Shown here: piece after piece, positions 8,674-16,709 of the stretch
Layout: each line of letters starts with the position of its first letter
How positions within the stretch are numbered: the stretch's first letter is position 1
Assembly: GCF_963678185.1 (NCBI RefSeq)
Contig: NZ_OY782757.1
Coordinates: 124,001 to 188,000, forward strand
DNA length: 64,000 nt
Origin: an uncultured Tolumonas sp.
GTDB taxonomy: Bacteria; Pseudomonadota; Gammaproteobacteria; Enterobacterales; Aeromonadaceae
Direction: 5' to 3'
The notes under the pieces: model-generated
What the model saw: only the letters and a program-made list of their open reading frames with translations
What the model was told of the DNA's origin: nothing
Database searches by the model: none
Position numbers and translations under genes: made by a program

Positions 8674-8699
8674 AGAAAAAACGCCTGATCTTCAGGCGT
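8674..8699 (-). terminator. Terminator overlapping the end of yaeP
   Basis: On the minus strand ACGCCTGA/TCAGGCGT form an 8-bp stem with a 3-nt loop followed by TTTTTTCTC. The stem overlaps the last codons of yaeP. Confidence 0.82.
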
Positions 8700-8901
8700 C
8701 TTCAGAGTAATCGCTGATAAGTAAATTGGCAGCAGCAAAAGCAGCGTTATTTCGGATGTCTTCAGGCAAATCAGGATTACTGGCGATTTTATCCAATGTA
8801 AGTAAAACAACACGGATTGCATCAGGCATATAGCCTTGATCACCACTTCCGATTTGGCTGTAAACCTCCCTGATTTTGTCGCAATAGGCGAGGTGTTTCA
8901 T
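8692..8901 (-). CDS. yaeP: YaeP family (UPF0253) small protein
   Basis: 69 aa from the ATG at 8901 (MKHLAYCDKIREVYSQIGSGDQGYMPDA...AAFAAANLLISDY). The pattern IxSGDxGYxPDA and the ending AAxAAANLLxSDY match E. coli YaeP, a 66-residue conserved protein of unknown function. A longer frame exists upstream to a GTG at 8934, but homology begins at the internal ATG, so I use that. Cytosolic, no membrane segment. Its neighbours are a YniA-like protein and norM. Confidence 0.8.
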   Translation of the reverse strand: MKHLAYCDKIREVYSQIGSGDQGYMPDAIRVVLLTLDKIASNPDLPEDIRNNAAFAAANLLISDYSEDA

Positions 8902-8972
8902 CGGTCGTTCTCGGTTAACTATAAACGCCGACACTATAGCTATAAGCCATCCAACGTGCCAGTTTATCCCTG

Positions 8973-9839
8973 TTACATGGCTAAAATTAGCGCAATATGA
9001 TGATGAACCCGCGTTTCCAGCGCAGGATCTTGATGTAATTGCACTAATAATGGATATAACGCATAGATAACCTGTCGGGTCTCATATCCTTGGGGCAGCG
9101 GCCACGTTTCAGTATATCCCTGCATAAAATCATCATAGTTCGGACTGAAAGTGGTTAACCAAGCGAGATCTAATTCCCGATCACCACAATAACAAGCATT
9201 ATCGGGTAGAAAGAGACCGTTACTGGTCACCAATATATTATCCGGCAACAATTGCCCATGAAGTAAACAAGGTTCTGGGTGATGGTGATGCAGCAAGCGA
9301 TGTATCACACTGGTGATGTCGGAAATATTAAAAAGATGCTTCCCTTTTTCCTGATGTAACTGCAACTGCCAGCCAATACGCTGCTCAGAATAAAAAGAGG
9401 CCCAGTTTTTTTGCCAGCGATTCGGCTGAATTTGCTGATAAATGAAGGTGTCTTCTTCCCAGCCGTACATGCCTTGCTGACTTTCATGATGCATTTTAGC
9501 AAAGCGTTTACCAAGCGCATGCCATTCATTCGGTAGCGGGGGGCTTTCCTCGACATCAAAGGTTTCAAAGACCACAAAACACTGATCAGCAGTTGAACCA
9601 TATAAAATGATTTTGGGTGATATCAGCCAGTCTGCCATCAAAGACAAATTGCGTGTCACCATGTCGAATTTAGTCGCCATGGACTTAGGTGTAATGCGGA
9701 CTATGTATGACATCCCAAGTTTTTGATCACTGATCTGATAGTAATTTGAATCTTGGGTGTGCAACAGTAATTGCCGTTTATCAATAGTAAACGGTGCATC
9801 CATACAATCTGTGATCTGTTTTGTTATGGATTGCCACAT
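8973..9839 (-). CDS. Fructosamine-kinase/YniA family protein with degenerate active site
   Basis: 288 aa, aligned end to end with E. coli YniA (MWQ.I start, NRWQKNWASFYSEQRIGWQLQL, ACYCGDRELDLA). Members phosphorylate ketosamines in deglycation using a protein-kinase-like fold. Here the catalytic-loop HGD motif is HGQ (LLHGQLLPDN; Gln196, codon at 9252-9254), losing the catalytic base, and the beta-3 lysine position of YniA (FFVK) reads YIVR. The metal-binding Asp (LPDNACY) and GDRE are kept. The frame is intact, so it may be a pseudokinase or a recently relaxed gene. In E. coli yniA lies near yniC, whose homologue hxpB is nearby here. Confidence 0.75.
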   Translation of the reverse strand: MWQSITKQITDCMDAPFTIDKRQLLLHTQDSNYYQISDQKLGMSYIVRITPKSMATKFDMVTRNLSLMADWLISPKIILYGSTADQCFVVFETFDVEESPPLPNEWHALGKRFAKMHHESQQGMYGWEEDTFIYQQIQPNRWQKNWASFYSEQRIGWQLQLHQEKGKHLFNISDITSVIHRLLHHHHPEPCLLHGQLLPDNILVTSNGLFLPDNACYCGDRELDLAWLTTFSPNYDDFMQGYTETWPLPQGYETRQVIYALYPLLVQLHQDPALETRVHHHIALILAM

Positions 9840-10022
9840 ACAAACCTCCGACCTCAGTTGACACGCTATCCAAAGTATAGAGCAGGTTATTGAAATACGG
9901 GTGTATCTTTGGTCACAGTTGTTGTCTTTGCATTTTTATCTATATATTTCTGGTGGATGACTTAAATAAACGGCCAAAATGCACCAGAATAAATAACAGT
10001 GAAGTCATTTAAGGAGAAAAGC

Positions 10023-11186
10023 ATGTCTGCTGCTGATGGAACCATGGAGTTCGAGGATATGCTGATCAAGCTGGCCACTGAAAATGGTTCGGACTTATAT
10101 CTGGCAACCGGCGCCGTGCCCAGTATCAAATTTAATGGTGTGTTAACACCGATCCAGGAACGTCCGATGGAGTTAGGCCAGGTTGCCGAAATCGCCAACC
10201 GGATCATGGATGAAGAACAGCGCATTATCTTTGATAAAGAACTGGAAATGAACTTAGCACTTTCCTTATCCAAGGTAGGGCGTTTCCGTGTCAATATTTT
10301 CCGCCAACGCAATGAAATCTCGATCGTTGCCCGTAATATCAAATTAGATATTCCAACGTTTGAAGAGTTGAAATTGCCGCCAGTTTTACTCGATGTCATC
10401 ATGGAAAAACGCGGGTTGGTGTTGTTTGTCGGTGCAACAGGTTCTGGTAAATCAACGACATTAGCGGCATTGATAGACCATCGGAACACTAATACCAGCG
10501 GGCATATCATTACGATTGAAGACCCCATCGAATATGTTCATCCGCACAAAAAGAGCATCATCAACCAACGTGAAGTAGGGGTGGATACCCGCAGTTTCCA
10601 TGCGGCGCTGAAAAATACTTTACGTCAGGCGCCAGATGTTATTTTGATCGGGGAAATTCGTGACCGCGAAACAATGGAACACGCATTAGCGTTCGCGGAA
10701 ACTGGCCATTTAGCCATTTCAACCTTGCATGCGAATAATGCAAACCAGGCGCTGGATCGTATTATTAACTTCTTCCCAGAAGAGCGTCGTCCACAGCTGA
10801 TGAATGATTTGGGGAATAACCTGAAAGCGTTTGTTTCACAGCGATTAGTTAAAACAAAAGATGGGAAACGACGCGCCGCCATTGAGGTATTGCTGGGTAC
10901 CGCAACGATTCAGGATATGATCCGTCGGGGTGATTTCGGCAATATTAAAGAAATCATGGAAAAATCAGTTAACTTGGGCATGAAAACGTTCGACCAATGT
11001 TTATTTGAACTGTTCTGCGAAGGTGCGATTGATGAAGAAGAAGCGCTTCGGAATGCAGACTCTGTTAACAACTTAAAACTGAAAATTAAACTCCATACCG
11101 AAAATGGTGCGCTCAAAATGTCAGGTCAAGTGTTAAGCTGGGAGTTGGACCCAATCAAGCATGATGAACCTGATCCTTTCTTCTGA
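10023..11186 (+). CDS. pilU: Type IV pilus retraction ATPase PilU
   Basis: 387 aa from the ATG with AAGGAG seven nt upstream; the upstream in-frame extension has no such site. Walker A GATGSGKSTT, Asp box ITIEDPIEYVH, Walker B DVILIGEIRD and the His box TGHLAISTLHANN mark a PilT-family hexameric motor. FEDMLIKLATENGSDLYL at the N-terminus and the acidic C-terminal extension past residue 360 favour PilU, the PilT-dependent accessory retraction ATPase, over PilT. pilU normally follows pilT, but here it stands alone between a kinase-like gene and a DMT transporter. Confidence 0.87.
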   Translation: MSAADGTMEFEDMLIKLATENGSDLYLATGAVPSIKFNGVLTPIQERPMELGQVAEIANRIMDEEQRIIFDKELEMNLALSLSKVGRFRVNIFRQRNEISIVARNIKLDIPTFEELKLPPVLLDVIMEKRGLVLFVGATGSGKSTTLAALIDHRNTNTSGHIITIEDPIEYVHPHKKSIINQREVGVDTRSFHAALKNTLRQAPDVILIGEIRDRETMEHALAFAETGHLAISTLHANNANQALDRIINFFPEERRPQLMNDLGNNLKAFVSQRLVKTKDGKRRAAIEVLLGTATIQDMIRRGDFGNIKEIMEKSVNLGMKTFDQCLFELFCEGAIDEEEALRNADSVNNLKLKIKLHTENGALKMSGQVLSWELDPIKHDEPDPFF

Positions 11187-11209
11187 TTGATTTCCGTTTT
11201 TTTGTAATG

Positions 11210-11240
11210 ACAAGCCGGCTTTTGCCGGTTTGTTTTATTG
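11210..11240 (+). terminator. Terminator after pilU
   Basis: CAAGCCGGC pairs with GCCGGTTTG (one G-U) around a short T loop, followed by TTTTATT. Lies just before the ribosome site of the next gene, so that gene may rely on read-through or a promoter inside pilU. Confidence 0.65.
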
Positions 11241-11255
11241 GTATTTGAGGTTTTT

Positions 11256-12140
11256 ATGTCTTTAGAGTGGCTGGCACTGGTGTCGGCTTTTTTGTGGGCT
11301 TGCGCTAGCTTATTGTCGGTCACCCCAGCTCGTCATTTAGGTACTTTTGCTTTTAGCCGCTGGCGTATGGCTTGTGTCAGTTTGATGTTGGGCTTAATGA
11401 GTCTGATTAGCGGTGGTTTTCATACACTATCATTGTCACAAATTGGCATGATGGCGACGTCAGGGTTAATCGGTATCTTCATCGGTGACACCTGTTTATA
11501 TGCCTGCATGAATAGAGCCGGGCCGCGCCGGGCAAGCTTGTTATTTGCAACGCATGCTGCATTTTCCGCATTATTTGGGATTTGGTTATTTAAAGAGCAT
11601 CTGTCTTTGCAAGGCTGGGCGGGTGCTGCATTAGTATTAGCTGGTGTCATGGTTGCTGTTGCATTCAGTGGGAATAAGCCGCAAAAACTAGAATATAGCC
11701 ATGGTGCTTTGTGGTTGAGTCTGGCATTGGGGCTAATGGCTGCGTTGTGTCAGTCGCTAGGAACCATTATCGCGAAACCAGTTATGTCAGCAGGGGCAGA
11801 TCCGATTGCCGCATCGTGTGTGCGTATGTTGGTGGCATTTGCCGCACATTCAGGGTTACGTCTAGCGCAGGTACCTTTCAGTCGAGCTGTATCGCCGATC
11901 ACATGGCGTGTATTAGGCATCATTTGCCTGAACGGATTACTGGCGATGGTCTTAGGTATGACCATCTTTCTGTTCGCATTACGTCATGGCAACGTAACAC
12001 TGGTGGCGATCATGTCATCAACATCGCCAGTAATGCTTTTACCTATTCTTTGGTTTTTTACTCGACAGCGTCCCAGCCTAGGTGCTTGGCTGGGAGCTAT
12101 ATTAGTTGTTTGCGGAACGGCACTGGTATTAGCCCGATAA
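11256..12140 (+). CDS. EamA/DMT-superfamily transporter
   Basis: 294 aa, ten predicted transmembrane helices in two EamA repeats: residues about 1-135 (GLIGIFIGDTCLYACMNRAGPRRASLLFATHAAFSALFG, then a K-E-H-L motif) and about 150-294 (TSPVMLLPILWFFTRQRPSLGAWLGAILVVCGTALV). Inner-membrane exporter or permease of unknown substrate. The ATG at 11256 has TTGAGG 5 nt upstream; an earlier in-frame TTG at 11238 lies inside the pilU terminator and is rejected. Convergent with rsuA, only 2 nt apart at their stop codons. Confidence 0.83.
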   Translation: MSLEWLALVSAFLWACASLLSVTPARHLGTFAFSRWRMACVSLMLGLMSLISGGFHTLSLSQIGMMATSGLIGIFIGDTCLYACMNRAGPRRASLLFATHAAFSALFGIWLFKEHLSLQGWAGAALVLAGVMVAVAFSGNKPQKLEYSHGALWLSLALGLMAALCQSLGTIIAKPVMSAGADPIAASCVRMLVAFAAHSGLRLAQVPFSRAVSPITWRVLGIICLNGLLAMVLGMTIFLFALRHGNVTLVAIMSSTSPVMLLPILWFFTRQRPSLGAWLGAILVVCGTALVLAR

Positions 12141-12142
12141 GC

Positions 12143-12838
12143 TTAAAACAGGCTAATCTCTTCTGCTGTCAGCGCCCGGAAGTCGCCTTCTGGAAGGCTG
12201 GCATCTAAAACTAAAGCGCCAATCTGCTCGCGATGTAGTCGCTCAACATGGTTGCCTACTGCGGCAAACATCCGTTTGACTTGGTGATACTTACCTTCGT
12301 GAATGGTGAGTAATACTTCGCGTGGTGTGACAATTTCCAACTGTGCCGGGCGCGTTGGTTGTGTCTCACTGCGTAACAGAATTCCCGCTGCGAACTGTTT
12401 ACTCGTTTCATCAGAAATTGGCTCTGCCAACCAGACCCGATAAGTTTTTTCGCATTGTTTTCGAGGCGAGGTAACGCGATGTGACCACTGCCCGTCGTTA
12501 GTGACTAACACTAACCCTGTAGTATCAACATCTAGTCGCCCGGCAGCATGCAATTCATCGGCTCGTGGCAAATCGAATAACTGGGTAATGCTGGGATGAT
12601 TAGCATCCGCATTGGCACACACATAACCTTGCGGTTTATGCAGCATAAAATAATAAATATATTCTCCTGGTGCCTGCAGGCTATCGTCATCCAGCAGAAT
12701 AACATCCTGCTCATTAACATGCAGAGAACCACTTTTGGCTATAGTGCCATTTACAGTGATACGACCTGCTCGTAAAAGCAGCGAAGCTTGTGAGCGAGAA
12801 ATACCAAGACATTGGTGAAGGTGTTTATCTAAGCGCAT
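12143..12838 (-). CDS. rsuA: 16S rRNA pseudouridine(516) synthase
   Basis: 231 aa. N-terminal S4 RNA-binding domain (MRLDKHLHQCLGISRSQASLLLRAGRI), then the RsuA/RluB/E/F catalytic fold with the nucleophilic Asp in AAGRLDVDTTGLVL, CEKTYRVWL and EGKYHQVKRMFAAVGNHVERLHRE. These match E. coli RsuA, which makes pseudouridine 516 of 16S rRNA, and the length agrees (231). Single gene, convergent with the DMT exporter and divergent from the HD-GYP gene. Confidence 0.93.
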   Translation of the reverse strand: MRLDKHLHQCLGISRSQASLLLRAGRITVNGTIAKSGSLHVNEQDVILLDDDSLQAPGEYIYYFMLHKPQGYVCANADANHPSITQLFDLPRADELHAAGRLDVDTTGLVLVTNDGQWSHRVTSPRKQCEKTYRVWLAEPISDETSKQFAAGILLRSETQPTRPAQLEIVTPREVLLTIHEGKYHQVKRMFAAVGNHVERLHREQIGALVLDASLPEGDFRALTAEEISLF

Positions 12839-12954
12839 TATTTTTCTATTTTGTGAAACTATTAGTTTATTGTGCTCTAGTGTATTGCTTTTATGACTGT
12901 AAGGGTATTTTAATGTAAATAGTAAATAGGTTACTGCTTTATTCAGGATCGTGA

Positions 12955-14160
12955 ATGTCGGTTTTACAATTATCTACAGAAAACTATCAGAACGTAGCTA
13001 TCCGCGACATCAAGTTAGGCATGTTCGTGGTTGCTGTTACAAAACAGAAAGGCGATATTCATTTTAAACCTGGAATGGTTTCCAGTGAGACCACATGCCG
13101 CTCATTACAATCAATGGGTGTTCTAGAGGTCAAAATTGATCTGTCTCGTAGTAAACACCAGCAAGAAACTCTCCTTGAAAATCCGGAATCAAACCTTGCG
13201 CCTGAAGAGCAAGAACAAGAAATTCTGACTACTACCGAAAAAACGGAATCGCGTAAACGTGCACAAAAACTTTATGCTGAAGCGAAAGTTTTGCAGACCA
13301 AGTTATTAAATGCATTAAAGAACGGCGAAGTTGTTGATATTGCGCCAATAGAAGCGATGGCTGATGAAATGGTCGATTCCATTTTTAAAAATCCAGATGC
13401 CATGGTTTTTCTATCTCGTATCAGAGAAAAAGACACCTATTTAATGGAGCATTCCTTGAACGTAGGAATGTTGTTGGCGAATTTTGGCCGTTTTCTGAAA
13501 CTCTCTCGACAAACTATTAAAGAATTATTGGTCGGCGGTTTGTTACATGACACCGGCAAAATTATGGTGCCTGATGAAATCTTGCACAAACCAGGCAGAT
13601 TAACGGTTGATGAATTTGCCATCATGAAAAAACATGTCGAATTCAGCGTGCAATTTCTGGATAAGTCTGACGGTATAAGTAAGATAGTCCGCACAGTGGC
13701 AGCCAATCATCATGAACGACTCGATGGTTTGGGTTATCCTCGCGGGTTAAAAGGCTTAGAGCTGTGCCTGATTTCACGTATAAGCACTATCGTCGATGTA
13801 TTTGACGCACTGACCGCGGATCGTTGTTACAAAAAAGGCATGCAGGCAACACAGGCATTCCGGATTTTGTTACAAGGCGGCGGAACGCAATTTGACGAAA
13901 CACTGGTAAAAAAATTCATCAAATGTATGGGGATACACCCAACAGGCAGTTTGGTGAAACTTAAAACAGGCAAACTCGCCTTAGTTGTAGAAAGTAATGA
14001 AAGCGCGCCGTTACAGCCGGTGGTAAAAATTATCTACAGTACGACTGGTAAGCATTATCTGGATGTCAAAGTCATCGATTTGGCGAAAACACCTACAGAA
14101 GAGATTGAAAGTGCGGTTGACCCTAAAGAATATGGCATCGATATTCAGAAGTTTTTTTAG
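12955..14160 (+). CDS. HD-GYP domain cyclic-di-GMP phosphodiesterase (DUF3391 N-terminus)
   Basis: 401 aa. Residues about 10-135 form a DUF3391 region (VAIRDIKLGMFVVAV...SMGVLEVKIDLS) and about 150-320 an HD-GYP domain with metal-binding LLHDTGKIMVPDEILHKPG, the diagnostic HHERLDGLGYPRG loop and DVFDALTADRCYKK. All residues expected of an active c-di-GMP phosphodiesterase look present. C-terminal residues 325-401 form a small extra domain. Such proteins lower c-di-GMP and favour motility; pilU, luxO and motY in the window make that a reasonable role here. GTG/ATG choice: ATG at 12955 follows AGGATCGTG. Confidence 0.88.
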   Translation: MSVLQLSTENYQNVAIRDIKLGMFVVAVTKQKGDIHFKPGMVSSETTCRSLQSMGVLEVKIDLSRSKHQQETLLENPESNLAPEEQEQEILTTTEKTESRKRAQKLYAEAKVLQTKLLNALKNGEVVDIAPIEAMADEMVDSIFKNPDAMVFLSRIREKDTYLMEHSLNVGMLLANFGRFLKLSRQTIKELLVGGLLHDTGKIMVPDEILHKPGRLTVDEFAIMKKHVEFSVQFLDKSDGISKIVRTVAANHHERLDGLGYPRGLKGLELCLISRISTIVDVFDALTADRCYKKGMQATQAFRILLQGGGTQFDETLVKKFIKCMGIHPTGSLVKLKTGKLALVVESNESAPLQPVVKIIYSTTGKHYLDVKVIDLAKTPTEEIESAVDPKEYGIDIQKFF

Positions 14161-14198
14161 TCGAACTGCTGAATAATTCTTTTACAGGATAAGCCCCA

Positions 14199-14229
14199 AA
14201 GCTGCTTCATAATGAAGCAGCTTTTTTTG
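14199..14229 (+). terminator. Terminator after the HD-GYP gene
   Basis: AAGCTGCTTCAT and ATGAAGCAGCTT pair around a one-base loop centre, followed by seven T residues. Confidence 0.9.
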
Positions 14230-14261
14230 TACCGAATTGGCTCGGATTTGATTTATTCCAA

Positions 14262-14292
14262 AATAAAAAAAAGCCACCTAATTAGGTGGCTT
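14262..14292 (-). terminator. Terminator of the initiator tRNA
   Basis: On the minus strand AAGCCACCTAATTAGGTGGCTT forms a perfect stem and is followed by eight T-rich bases, 8 nt after the tRNA 3' end. Confidence 0.87.
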
Positions 14293-14299
14293 TTAAATT

Positions 14300-14376
<77 letters not shown>

Positions 14377-14388
14377 TCAATGGAGTGC

Positions 14389-14417
14389 ATATTAGTGAGC
14401 TGACTCACATTTGGCAA
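14389..14417 (-). promoter_or_regulatory. Sigma-70 promoter of tRNA-fMet
   Basis: On the minus strand TTGCCA (14412-14417), 17-nt spacer, TAATAT (14389-14394); the start site would fall a few bases before the mature tRNA 5' end at 14376. Confidence 0.65.
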
Positions 14418-14526
14418 GGAGTATTTTCAGCTTATTTTACCATTGCTCAATAAGTTAGCAATTCGCCTGCAAAAGCAACAATCAGTATCTTCCCGTCAAT
14501 TCATATCTGTTTTAGCAATTCACAGC

Positions 14527-14532
14527 TATAAT
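14527..14532 (+). promoter_or_regulatory. Perfect -10 element upstream of rlmKL
   Basis: TATAAT lies 33 nt before the rlmKL start codon. No good -35 hexamer is present at 16-18 nt spacing, so only the -10 is supported. Confidence 0.45.
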
Positions 14533-14565
14533 GCGCGTTTATTTGTACCGATGAATTAGAGACGA

Positions 14566-16704
14566 ATGGCTGACTTTTTTGCAACATGCCCGAAAGGGTT
14601 AGAATCTATACTGGCTGCTGAACTATCAGGGCTTGGCGCATCCGATGTGAAAGAAACAGTCGCGGGTGTCGCATTTAGCGGTGAGCTTGAAGTGGCATAC
14701 CGGGCATGTTTGTGGAGTCGTTATGCGTCGCGTATCGCATTAGAATTAACTTCATTTTATGCCGATACTGATCTGGATCTCTATCTCGGCTGTTTTAACG
14801 TGCAGTGGGAAACTCATTTCTCCGTAGACCAATCATTTGCCGTCGATTTCTCCGGCTCATCCAAAGCCATCAATAATACCCAATACGGTGCGTTAAAAGT
14901 TAAAGATGCCATCGTTGATCGTTTTACTAAACGCAGCGGTATCCGCCCATCAGTCGATAAAAAAATCCCTGATGCCCGCGTGTTAGTACACTGGAAAAAA
15001 GACACCGTCACCGTTTCTCTCGACTTATCTGGCCCGGCATTGCATCAGCGTGGTTACCGTGACGAAACAGGTGAAGCACCGCTAAAAGAAAATCTGGCCG
15101 CCGCTGTATTAGCCCGTAGTGGCTGGCAAAATGAGCCGTTGCTCGATCCGATGTGCGGTTCCGGCACGTTGTTGATCGAAGCGGCCATGCAGGCTTGTGA
15201 TATGGCGCCGGGCTTGTTACGTCGTCGTTTTGGCTTTGAAGGCTGGTTAAAGCATCAGCCGGACATTTGGTTGCCAATTATGGCGGAAGCCTCAGTGCGG
15301 GCGAAACGCGGACATAAAGAAGCGTTGTTACAAGCAGATCGTTTTGTGGGGTTCGATGTGGATAGCCGAGTATTACAGCGCGCTAAAGCGAATGCGAACC
15401 GTGCTGGTGTTGGTGATCTGATCCGCTTTGAAACTGCCGATGTGATGCAATTGCATAACCCTTGGCCGGGCAGCAAAGGGTTCTTAGTCAGTAACCCGCC
15501 GTATGGTGAACGTCTGGGCGAATTCCCTGAACTGTTGAAGTTATACCAAAGTTTAGGTAGCGCACTGCGTACTGAATTCCAGGGCTGGCGAGTAACCATT
15601 TTATCCGCATCACCGGAACTGTTGAGCTGTCTACGTTTACGCGCAGAAAAACAATACCGTCTATTTAATGGTGCGCTGGAATGTCAGCTACGTAATTATC
15701 AGATTGCAGATAATTCTGTTGCATCACAGAAAATGGTGGCAGAAGATTTTGCCAACCGTCTGCGTAAAAACATCAAAACATTGGATAAATGGGCTCAGCA
15801 AGAAGGCATCGATGCATACCGTATCTACGATGCTGACTTGCCTGATTATAATGTAGCGATCGACCGCTACACCAATCACCTGATTATTCAGGAATATGCA
15901 CCGCCGAAAACCATTCCGGAGCATGTTGCGCGTCAACGTATTCTCGATTTAATGCAGGCTGCGATCGAAGTTACCGGTGTCCCGGGCAAAAACGTGATCC
16001 TGAAAGTGCGTGAACGCCAGAAAGGTGAGTCGCAATATCAGAAACTCAATGCCGAAGGACAATTGCTCGAAATTAAAGAGTACAACGCCAAGTTTTTGGT
16101 CAATTTGCGTGATTATCTCGATACCGGTCTGTTCTTGGATCACCGTTATACCCGCCGTATGTTAGGGCAACTGGCAAAAGGAAAAGATTTCCTCAATCTG
16201 TTCTCTTATACCGGTACGGCCACAGTGCATGCTGCATTGGGTGGTGCGCGGACTACCACGACTGTGGATATGTCCCGCACCTATCTGAACTGGGCGCGCG
16301 ATAACATGCGTCACAATGGCTTAACCAACTGGCAGCATAAGTTTGAACAGGCAGACTGCTTAGATTGGTTGCGCCATTGCGAACAGACGTTTGACCTGAT
16401 CTTTATTGATCCGCCAACTTTCTCTAACTCCAAACGTATGGACGATACGTTTGATGTGCAGCGTGATCATATTGATGTGATGGCGATGCTGAAAAAAATT
16501 CTGAACCCGGACGGTTTAATTGTTTTCTCAAACAACAAACGCCAATTCAAAATGGATTTTAATGGTCTCGCTGAATTGGGTTTAGTCGCCGAAAATATCA
16601 GTGCAAAAACCTTACCTAAAGATTTTGCGCGTAACCCACATATCCATAACAGCTGGTTGATCCGTCATGCACCAAAGACTGATGTATCGCAGGAGCAAGC
16701 TTAA
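14566..16704 (+). CDS. rlmKL: Bifunctional 23S rRNA m2G2445/m7G2069 methyltransferase
   Basis: 712 aa fused enzyme. N-terminal THUMP domain (about 45-155), then the RlmL methyltransferase with DPMCGSGTLLIEAA and catalytic SNPPYGERLG, then from about residue 390 the RlmK domain with FLNLFSYTGTATVHAA (SAM motif) and LIFIDPPTFSNS. RlmL modifies G2445 and RlmK G2069 of 23S rRNA. Length and order match the fused enterobacterial protein. uup follows after 5 nt, so the two are co-transcribed. The ATG at 14566 begins MADFFATCPKGLE, the usual family start. Confidence 0.96.
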   Translation: MADFFATCPKGLESILAAELSGLGASDVKETVAGVAFSGELEVAYRACLWSRYASRIALELTSFYADTDLDLYLGCFNVQWETHFSVDQSFAVDFSGSSKAINNTQYGALKVKDAIVDRFTKRSGIRPSVDKKIPDARVLVHWKKDTVTVSLDLSGPALHQRGYRDETGEAPLKENLAAAVLARSGWQNEPLLDPMCGSGTLLIEAAMQACDMAPGLLRRRFGFEGWLKHQPDIWLPIMAEASVRAKRGHKEALLQADRFVGFDVDSRVLQRAKANANRAGVGDLIRFETADVMQLHNPWPGSKGFLVSNPPYGERLGEFPELLKLYQSLGSALRTEFQGWRVTILSASPELLSCLRLRAEKQYRLFNGALECQLRNYQIADNSVASQKMVAEDFANRLRKNIKTLDKWAQQEGIDAYRIYDADLPDYNVAIDRYTNHLIIQEYAPPKTIPEHVARQRILDLMQAAIEVTGVPGKNVILKVRERQKGESQYQKLNAEGQLLEIKEYNAKFLVNLRDYLDTGLFLDHRYTRRMLGQLAKGKDFLNLFSYTGTATVHAALGGARTTTTVDMSRTYLNWARDNMRHNGLTNWQHKFEQADCLDWLRHCEQTFDLIFIDPPTFSNSKRMDDTFDVQRDHIDVMAMLKKILNPDGLIVFSNNKRQFKMDFNGLAELGLVAENISAKTLPKDFARNPHIHNSWLIRHAPKTDVSQEQA

Positions 16705-16709
16705 TCATC

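Noticed and set aside
9999-10022. Upstream start for pilU
   Set aside because: Would place AAGGAG inside the coding region; the ATG at 10023 has ideal spacing.
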